Part shown: piece by piece, positions 14,874 to 20,031 of the stretch | Layout of the letters: every line of letters begins with the position of its first letter | Position numbering within the stretch: the first letter of the stretch is position 1 | Origin: a bacterium | Lineage (GTDB): Bacteria > UBP14 > UBA6098 > JAFGQG01 | Direction: 5' to 3' | DNA: 20,031 nucleotides | Assembly (NCBI GenBank): GCA_016930435.1 | Contig: JAFGGQ010000127.1 | Span: 1 to 20,031 of the forward strand | Program-made: the position numbers and the translations under genes | Notes under the pieces: model-generated | Database searches by the model: none | What the model saw: the letters and a program-made list of their open reading frames with translations, nothing else | Told to the model about the DNA's origin: nothing

Positions 14874-17800
14874 ATGCGAAAATTATTGATAGGGCTGTTG
14901 CTGTTTACATTCATTATCATGGTCAGTGTTTCCCTGGCGGATGTTCCTCGAATTCTGAAGTACCAGGCCAAACTCACCGACCTTGATGGCGTTGGCATTA
15001 ATGACACTCTTTCAATGACCTTCCGGATTTGCAATTCTCCGTTTGGCCCCGAAATTCTATGGTGGGAAGAGATCCATGATGTTGTTGTCACTAAAGGTCT
15101 TTTTGATGTTGAACTGGGTTGGTATAATACCATTGATCTGGATTTTTCGGGACCGGAATACTGGTTGGAGATCCAAATGGAATGTGATGTTCTTTCCCCT
15201 CGCCAGAGGATCGTTTCCGAAGTTTTTGCTATCCGGTCTATATATGCGGATACGGCGGAATATGCCCGTGCCGCCGGAGGATATTCGGATACTTCCGGTG
15301 TAGCTGATACGGCTAATTACTCCCATTTTTCGGGTTTTGCCTGGAATGTCCCCTGTGACACGATTATGAAGTGTATCAATTGGGACACCCTACAGGCTTA
15401 TGTGGATACTACTGATACGGTTACCTATGCTATGGTTGCCTTTATTTCGGATACGGCGACCTTTGCCTGGCATGCCTATTACTCTGATACTACCGGAGCG
15501 GTTGCCGGTCATGATGTTTACGGCGCGGTAGATTATGCCTTCTGGGCCGATAGTGCCCGTGAAGCTACAGAGGCTTATCATTCTATCTATGCCGATACCG
15601 CTGATTTCGCCTGGGCTGCTGGCGGTTTTGCGGACACCACTGCCTGGGCATGGTTTGCGGATAGCGCTTTCTACGCCTGGTGGTCCCAATGGGCGGACAG
15701 CGCACTCTGGGCCGGTTGGGCTACCTTTGCGGATACCGCTTTTTATGCCTGGTGGTCCCAATGGGCGGACAGCGCCTGGTGGGCTTACCAATCACATTAT
15801 GCCGATACCGCTGATTTCGCCTGGACCGCTGGCGGTTTTGCGGATACAGCAGCCTGGGCACGGTTTGCCGATAGCGCTTTCAATGCCTGGTGGTCCCAAT
15901 GGGCCGATAGCGCCCTCTGGGCCGAATGGGCTACTTTCGCAGATACCGCGTTCTTTACCTGGTGGTCCGGTCATGCCGATACCGCTATCTTTTCCTGGTG
16001 GTCCCAACATTCCCAATGGGCCGACAGCGCACTCTGGACCCGTTGGGCTACCTATGCTGATACCGCCTTCTTTACCTGGTGGTCAGGTTTTGCCGATACC
16101 GCTATCTTCGCCTGGTTTGCCGACCGCGCTGACAGCGCCTATTACGCACACTATTCTTGTTTCGCCCGTCACGCCGACAGTGCATGGATAGCCTACATGG
16201 CCGATTATGCAGATAGCGCTAATTATGCCTGGTGGTCCACTTACGCCGATACCAGTTTCTTCACCTGGTTCACAGCCTGGGCCGAAAGCGCTCACTGGGC
16301 CGATAGCGCTATTGTAGCCCTGAAAGCCCGTTATGCGGATACCGCTTTCTTTGCCTTCTATGCCGAATTGGCTGGCGCCGCTGAATATGCCTATCACGCT
16401 TACTGGTCGGACTACGCAGAAAGCAGTAACTATGCCTGGTGGTCCACTTATGCTGATACCGCCTTCTTTGTCTGGTGGGCAGAACATGCCAGCTATGCGG
16501 ATAGCGCCGGACAGGCATTCTGGTCCGCATACGCCGATACTGCACTCTTCGCCTGGTTTGCCGCCCGTGCCGAAAGCGCACTATACGCCCAATGGTCAGT
16601 ATGGGCAGATACCGCTTATTATAGCTGGTTTGCTGAACATGCCCATTATGCTGATACCGCCTTCTTTGCCTGGCTTACAGAACACGCATATTATGCGGAT
16701 AGCGCCGGACAGGCATTCTGGTCCGCATACGCCGATAGCGCCTTCCACGCCCAATGGTCAGTATGGGCAGATACCGCTTATTTTGCCTGGTGGGCACAGT
16801 ATGCCCATTACGCCGATAGCGCCGGACACGCCTGGTGGTCCACTTACTCGGATACATCTTACTTTATTAACGGACAGAACGTACACGGACCAGTAGATAG
16901 CGCCTTATTCGCTTATTATGCTGCTCATGCTGAAAGCGCTTATTTCGCATATTGGGCTGCCTACGCCGATACCGCTATGTGGGCACATAACGCCGGACAC
17001 GCCTGGTGGGCCACATACTCTGATACTACTTACTACATCGATTGGTCCAATATCGATAACGTGCCCGATACTATGTACCTTGACAAGATATACGGAACCG
17101 TTGCCGGATCATTATTTATTGATACAGTATTGGTAACCCCGGAAGTAGCCCTGGATTCCATCGAAGCCTGGCATAATGAGATGATCCTGATCAAAGATTC
17201 TACTACTATACTGAATTGGCTGCAGGTGGAAGGTTGCGGAATGTTCCAGAGCGGAATGGCTGGTACCCCAACCTACCTGATGCAGGAAGGTTTTGAAGGG
17301 ACATTTCTCCCCGCCGGCTGGACCCAGGAATACGTGACTAATGCTGTAGATTGGACTCAAACAAGCTCTCCGGGTGGATCCGGTACTCCCTTTGAAGGAA
17401 GCTACATTGCACAGCTCCGGGAGAGTGGTTATAATAACAGCCGCACCCGACTGGTTACCCCCGATTTTGACCTTACTACAGGCCCCAGCCCAACCTTAAG
17501 CTTCTGGTACCGTTGTCCCTATTGGTCTCCAGATTCCGATAGCCTTAATATCTATTATAAAACCTCCGCAGCCGGCCCCTGGACATGGTTATATTCATGT
17601 GCTACCCCTCAGGATAGCTGGGCTAATATAGTACTACCATTACCATCTCCCTCAGGTGATTATTACATTGCATTTGAGGGTTACTTGCATTGGGGTTATG
17701 GTGCTCAGGTAGATTGGGTAGAGCTCTTCTTCCTCTCCCCAAGCACTATTGCCGAGGTCAACATCTGCGACGGTAGCGTAATTCTGGACAATGACCTTAT

Positions 17801-20031
17801 AATTAACGGCGGCATCGATGACGGCACCGGTTTTGGTGCTCCCGGACAGGTGCTTACCTCCGATGGCTCCGATGTTTACTGGTCCGACCCGGCCGACTCC
17901 GTTCTCTATGCTCATGAAGCCGGACATGCCCAGGAAGCGGATCATGCTGCCCAAGCTGATTCTGCACTTTGGGCCGATGAAGCCGGTCATGCCATATATG
18001 CAGATACCGCATTCTACGCAGAGATCCCCGATTCACTCTTCCTTAGAATTATTCATGGTACCGAAAACGGAACACTCTATGTGGATACCGTCCTCGCAGT
18101 CCCTGAAGTCGCACTGGATTCCATGGAAGCCTGGAACGATGGCGTAATTAAAATAAAGGACTTTACTTATTTTACAGATAGTATATTGGTTGAATACGAT
18201 GTCAGGATAAGACGCGACCTGTTCGTTCAGCGGGACATCTGGGTGGGACGCAATGTAACAATAGATGATTCCCTTACCGTTCTGGGTCCCTCTGTCCTGG
18301 ACGACGATGTGGATATATATGGCGATGTATTTATCGATGAAAATCTTACCGTTGATGAAAACCTCTTCGTCAATGGATATGCCTATATCGAAGATAGCCT
18401 GATTGTAAATGGGAACATCTGGGCCGATACCGTATTCGCGCTGGTGATGTACGCCGATACTGCGGCCTGGGCAGACAGTACCGAATACTGCTTCGAGTCC
18501 GGTCATGCACTCTTTGCTGATACCGCCAGTTTTGCCTGGAAGATCCCCTGCGATTCGGTAATGGCCTGCATCCCCTGGGATACCCTCGATTATTATTATA
18601 TGAAAACAGATACTGTGAATTATGCCTGGTATTCCTTCAATGCCGGATTTGCAGACACCGCTGGTTATGCCTTCGATGCCATGCATTCACATATAGCGGA
18701 CACTGCCATTTACGCTATGGATGCCTTTCATGCTCATTTAGCCGACAGTGCTATGTGGGCTTTTCAATCATTCTGGTCCCATTATGCGGATACAGCATTT
18801 ATTGCCTTGGATGCTATGCATGCTCATATTGCTGATAGTGCTATGTGGGCGTTCCAGGCACTCTTCTCCCATTATGCTGACTCAGCACTTTGGGCGATGG
18901 ATGCTATGCATGCTCATATTGCTGATAGCGCTATGTGGGCTTTTCAATCATTCTGGTCCCATTATGCGGATACAGCATTTTTTGCCAGTCAGGCCCTACA
19001 TGCTCATATTGCTGATAGTGCTATGTGGGCGTTCCAGGCACTCTTTTCCCATTACGCCGACTCAGCACTTTGGGCGATGGGTGCTCATATTGCTGATAGT
19101 GCCGGGTGGGCATTCTTATCTCATTACGCCGACTCAGCACTTTGGGCGATGGATGCCCAGTTATCCGATACCGCTTTATTTGCCTGGAAGATCCCCTGCG
19201 ACTCTGTAATGGCCTGCATCAACTGGGATACCCTGAATTATTATTACCTTAAAACGGATACGGTCGATTACTCCTGGTACGCATTCGATGCATATCACAC
19301 CATTTATTCCGATACCGCATCATGGGCTACCGGCGGGTATGTAGATACGGCGATCTTTGCGGATACCGCCTTCTGGTCCTTCTGGTCCCAGTACGCTGAC
19401 AGCGCTTCCTGGGTTGAAGAAGCATTCCGATCTATCTATTCGGATACAACCTATTATATTAACTGGAATAATATAGATGATATACCAGATTCATTATTTC
19501 TAAGGGTCATTCACGGCACTGCCAACGGAACCCTCTACGTGGATACCGTGCTGGCGGTTCCCGAAGTAGCCCTGGATTCCATCGAAGCCTGGAACAGCGA
19601 ATGGATCAAAATCAAGGATTCACTCCTGATTAATAATTACCTCTTTGTTAATGACAATGCCTTTTTCGAAGACGACGTAATCATTAATGATTCATTGAAT
19701 GTACAGGGTGGAGCTGCTTTCGACGATGATGTTTATATTCAACAGAACCTGGAAGTAAATGGCAATCTGCAGGTCAATGTAAATGCAGATATTAGCGGTT
19801 ATGTCTATGTAGAAGATAGTGTTGTAGTAGATGGCAATATCTATGCGGATACGGTATTCGCACTGGTGATGTACGCCGATACCGCAGCCTGGGCAGACAG
19901 CACCGAATATTGCTTCGAGTCCGGTCATGCGCTCTTCGCGGACACCGCCAGTTTTGCCTGGAAGATCCCCTGCGACTCTGTAATGGCCTGCATCGACTGG
20001 GATACACTTAATTACTATTACCTTAAAACGG
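14874..20031 (+). CDS. Giant secreted Ala/aromatic triplet-repeat protein (3' end outside window)
   Basis: One frame stays open for 1,719 codons from ATG 14874 to the window edge. AAAGGAG (14861-14867) precedes the start. Residues 1-22 are a signal peptide (cleavage after SLA). Residues 23-120 are a fibre-style N-terminal domain (PRILKYQAKLTDLDG, TLSMTFRICN, QRIVSEVFAIR) like those leading many large environmental surface proteins. From residue 124 come long repeats of the type YADTAFYAWWSQWADSA, with a small residue at every third position. About 806-953 is a choice-of-anchor J/cleaved-adhesin-like beta-sandwich, followed by GAPGQVLTSDGSDVYWSDP. Beta-solenoid-like stretches, three PEVALDS modules and four PCDxxMxC modules follow. 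It is probably a surface or released fibre or adhesin; function unknown. Lys and Arg are rare in the repeats, while Trp, Tyr, Phe, Ala and Asp dominate. Confidence 0.9.
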   Translation, partial: MRKLLIGLLLFTFIIMVSVSLADVPRILKYQAKLTDLDGVGINDTLSMTFRICNSPFGPEILWWEEIHDVVVTKGLFDVELGWYNTIDLDFSGPEYWLEIQMECDVLSPRQRIVSEVFAIRSIYADTAEYARAAGGYSDTSGVADTANYSHFSGFAWNVPCDTIMKCINWDTLQAYVDTTDTVTYAMVAFISDTATFAWHAYYSDTTGAVAGHDVYGAVDYAFWADSAREATEAYHSIYADTADFAWAAGGFADTTAWAWFADSAFYAWWSQWADSALWAGWATFADTAFYAWWSQWADSAWWAYQSHYADTADFAWTAGGFADTAAWARFADSAFNAWWSQWADSALWAEWATFADTAFFTWWSGHADTAIFSWWSQHSQWADSALWTRWATYADTAFFTWWSGFADTAIFAWFADRADSAYYAHYSCFARHADSAWIAYMADYADSANYAWWSTYADTSFFTWFTAWAESAHWADSAIVALKARYADTAFFAFYAELAGAAEYAYHAYWSDYAESSNYAWWSTYADTAFFVWWAEHASYADSAGQAFWSAYADTALFAWFAARAESALYAQWSVWADTAYYSWFAEHAHYADTAFFAWLTEHAYYADSAGQAFWSAYADSAFHAQWSVWADTAYFAWWAQYAHYADSAGHAWWSTYSDTSYFINGQNVHGPVDSALFAYYAAHAESAYFAYWAAYADTAMWAHNAGHAWWATYSDTTYYIDWSNIDNVPDTMYLDKIYGTVAGSLFIDTVLVTPEVALDSIEAWHNEMILIKDSTTILNWLQVEGCGMFQSGMAGTPTYLMQEGFEGTFLPAGWTQEYVTNAVDWTQTSSPGGSGTPFEGSYIAQLRESGYNNSRTRLVTPDFDLTTGPSPTLSFWYRCPYWSPDSDSLNIYYKTSAAGPWTWLYSCATPQDSWANIVLPLPSPSGDYYIAFEGYLHWGYGAQVDWVELFFLSPSTIAEVNICDGSVILDNDLIINGGIDDGTGFGAPGQVLTSDGSDVYWSDPADSVLYAHEAGHAQEADHAAQADSALWADEAGHAIYADTAFYAEIPDSLFLRIIHGTENGTLYVDTVLAVPEVALDSMEAWNDGVIKIKDFTYFTDSILVEYDVRIRRDLFVQRDIWVGRNVTIDDSLTVLGPSVLDDDVDIYGDVFIDENLTVDENLFVNGYAYIEDSLIVNGNIWADTVFALVMYADTAAWADSTEYCFESGHALFADTASFAWKIPCDSVMACIPWDTLDYYYMKTDTVNYAWYSFNAGFADTAGYAFDAMHSHIADTAIYAMDAFHAHLADSAMWAFQSFWSHYADTAFIALDAMHAHIADSAMWAFQALFSHYADSALWAMDAMHAHIADSAMWAFQSFWSHYADTAFFASQALHAHIADSAMWAFQALFSHYADSALWAMGAHIADSAGWAFLSHYADSALWAMDAQLSDTALFAWKIPCDSVMACINWDTLNYYYLKTDTVDYSWYAFDAYHTIYSDTASWATGGYVDTAIFADTAFWSFWSQYADSASWVEEAFRSIYSDTTYYINWNNIDDIPDSLFLRVIHGTANGTLYVDTVLAVPEVALDSIEAWNSEWIKIKDSLLINNYLFVNDNAFFEDDVIINDSLNVQGGAAFDDDVYIQQNLEVNGNLQVNVNADISGYVYVEDSVVVDGNIYADTVFALVMYADTAAWADSTEYCFESGHALFADTASFAWKIPCDSVMACIDWDTLNYYYLKT
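15240..17030 (+). repeat. Dodecapeptide (36-bp) repeat array built on xxA triplets
   Basis: About 600 residues of degenerate repeats with the core A-D-[TS]-A-x-[FWY]-A-x-W-[SA]-x-[FWY]. Distances between successive AD[TS]A cores are mostly 12 residues, with others of 6, 9, 15 and 27, so nearly all indels are whole triplets. The only breaks seen are two 13-residue steps at GGFADT (about residues 249 and 323). Some DNA copies are near identical: about 47 bp starting at 16494 recur 198 bp later. CCTGGTGGTCCCAATGGG recurs several times. Confidence 0.9.
15351..15374 (+). repeat. Cys module PCDxxMxC, copy 1 of 4
   Basis: PCDTIMKC (Cys161 and Cys167) followed by INWDTL. The same module, preceded by FAWK or FAWN and followed by WDTL, recurs with PCDSVMAC at 18546-18569, 19194-19217 and 19968-19991. 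The protein has very few other cysteines, so each module probably forms a small disulfide loop or a metal site (inference). Confidence 0.75.
17031..17171 (+). repeat. PEVALDS module, copy 1 of 3
   Basis: A conserved segment of about 45 residues reading YYIDWSNIDNVPD, GT..G.L..DTVL, PEVALDSIEAW. It recurs at 18021-18134 (EIPDSLFLRIIHG, PEVALDSMEAW) and 19452-19592 (YYINWNNIDDIPD, PEVALDSIEAW). Each copy follows an Ala-triplet array and precedes a beta-rich stretch, so it marks a boundary between two structural regions. Confidence 0.8.
17289..17732 (+). other. Choice-of-anchor J / cleaved-adhesin-like domain inside the giant protein
   Basis: About 148 residues begin GFEGTFLPAGWTQ, continue with SYIAQLRESGYNNSRTRLVTP and LSFWYRCPYW, and end near GAQVDWVELFF. 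The order 'GFEG.fPpGW', 'RLvTP.fDL', 'L.FWY', 'vDwVel' is typical of this jelly-roll domain, found on extracellular proteins of Bacteroidota-like bacteria and often binding glycan or protein. It interrupts the repeats only once in the visible part. Confidence 0.75.
18201..18434 (+). repeat. Beta-solenoid-like short repeats, copy 1
   Basis: About 78 residues of alternating hydrophobic and polar positions with recurring short units such as LFVQRDIWVGRNVTIDDSL, DDVDIYGDVFIDENLTV and DSLIVNGNI. The 6- to 8-residue rhythm resembles beta-helical fibre shafts. A related stretch lies at 19617-19856 (YLFVNDNAFFEDDVIINDSL, NLEVNGNLQVN). Both copies lead directly into ADTVFALVMYADTAAW. Confidence 0.65.
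18432..20031 (+). repeat. Super-repeat of about 474 residues (1,422 bp)
   Basis: The string VFALVMYADTAAWADSTEY at 18432 recurs at 19854, and the following FESGHALFADTASFAWK and PCDSVMAC modules keep the same 1,422-bp offset. The PDSLFLR segment recurs with a 1,458-bp offset (18030 and 19488). The 36-bp difference equals one 12-residue repeat. The second copy runs off the right edge, so more copies may follow. Confidence 0.85.
18729..19139 (+). repeat. 90-bp tandem repeats in A-B-A-B order
   Basis: Units beginning HAH[IL]ADSAMWAF start at 18729, 18819, 18909 and 18999, exactly 90 bp (30 residues) apart, with a shortened fifth unit near 19080. Units 1 and 3 share QSFWSHYADTAF, while units 2 and 4 share QALFSHYADSALWAM. 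The 2/4 pair is nearly identical in DNA, pointing to a recent 180-bp duplication. Each 30-residue unit is two 15-residue (five-triplet) steps. Confidence 0.88.

Noticed and set aside
15390-16487. Minus-strand frames with collagen-like GPPG triplets (and a plus-strand Pro-rich frame at 15535-16191)
   Set aside because: They are the antisense and off-frame shadows of the real repeat gene: the codons for Trp-Trp-Ser read backwards give Gly-Pro-Pro. They lack ribosome sites, and the plus-strand frame with a signal peptide runs through the whole region.
15240-19140. CRISPR array or intergenic satellite
   Set aside because: Repeats are degenerate, in frame and spaced by multiples of 9 bp without unique spacers; they are coding.
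14874-20031. Phage tail-fibre gene or prophage
   Set aside because: The N-domain and GAPGQVLTSDG motif resemble fibre proteins, but a signal peptide is present and no phage structural, integrase or lysis gene is in the window.

Overview
The window looks like a chromosomal segment of a Gram-negative (diderm) bacterium. It has Shine-Dalgarno sites (AAGGAGG-like), occasional GTG and TTG starts, sigma70-type promoters, exported thioredoxin-like proteins and one giant secreted repeat protein. The N-terminal domain of that giant protein and its embedded choice-of-anchor/cleaved-adhesin domain are of a style common in uncultivated lineages of the FCB group and its neighbours (for example Zixibacteria, Cloacimonadota or Marinimicrobia). 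This placement is inference with low confidence; no rRNA or marker gene is present to settle it.

Layout. (1) 1-535: 3' part of ispD (isoprenoid MEP pathway). (2) 735-6986: a central-metabolism cluster behind a strong promoter: a LarA-type nickel-pincer 2-hydroxyacid racemase homologue, a mitochondrial-type citrate synthase, a single-chain aconitase and an NADP-type isocitrate dehydrogenase. These take oxaloacetate plus acetyl-CoA to 2-oxoglutarate with NADPH. The cluster ends at an intrinsic terminator; nested alternative hairpins lie before the aconitase gene. (3) 7052-7945: an orphan DUF72 protein. (4) 8083-9504, minus strand: a WbaP-like polyprenyl glycosylphosphotransferase with its own promoter. 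(5) 9776-14387: an arsenic-type cluster: ArsR repressor, exported thioredoxin-like protein with Cys-x-Cys, PF03773 (ArsP-type) permease, thioredoxin-coupled arsenate reductase ArsC, then homologues of ArsF, ArsG, an AhpD/CMD-family protein and an ArsE-like mini-thioredoxin. No ArsB/Acr3 pump, ArsM, ArsI or ArsH is present. The cluster is dominated by thiol-redox proteins on both sides of the membrane, consistent with reduction and export of arsenicals, perhaps organic ones. (6) 14388-14873: AT-rich gap with a weak terminator and a promoter. (7) 14874 to the right edge: one uninterrupted plus-strand frame of 1,719 codons, open at the window end. It encodes a signal peptide, a fibre-type N-terminal domain, then long Ala-rich aromatic repeats built on a strict three-residue grammar, an adhesin-like beta-sandwich, beta-solenoid-like segments and repeated Cys modules, all arranged in a super-repeat of about 474 residues.

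The most unusual object is the giant protein. Its repeats are spaced 6, 9, 12, 15 or 27 residues apart, almost always a multiple of three, and at the DNA level it contains recent 90/180-bp duplications. I interpret it as a cell-surface or extracellular fibre; no function can be proved from sequence. The arsenic-type cluster is the second region of interest because it combines ArsP-type export with ArsEFG-type genes.
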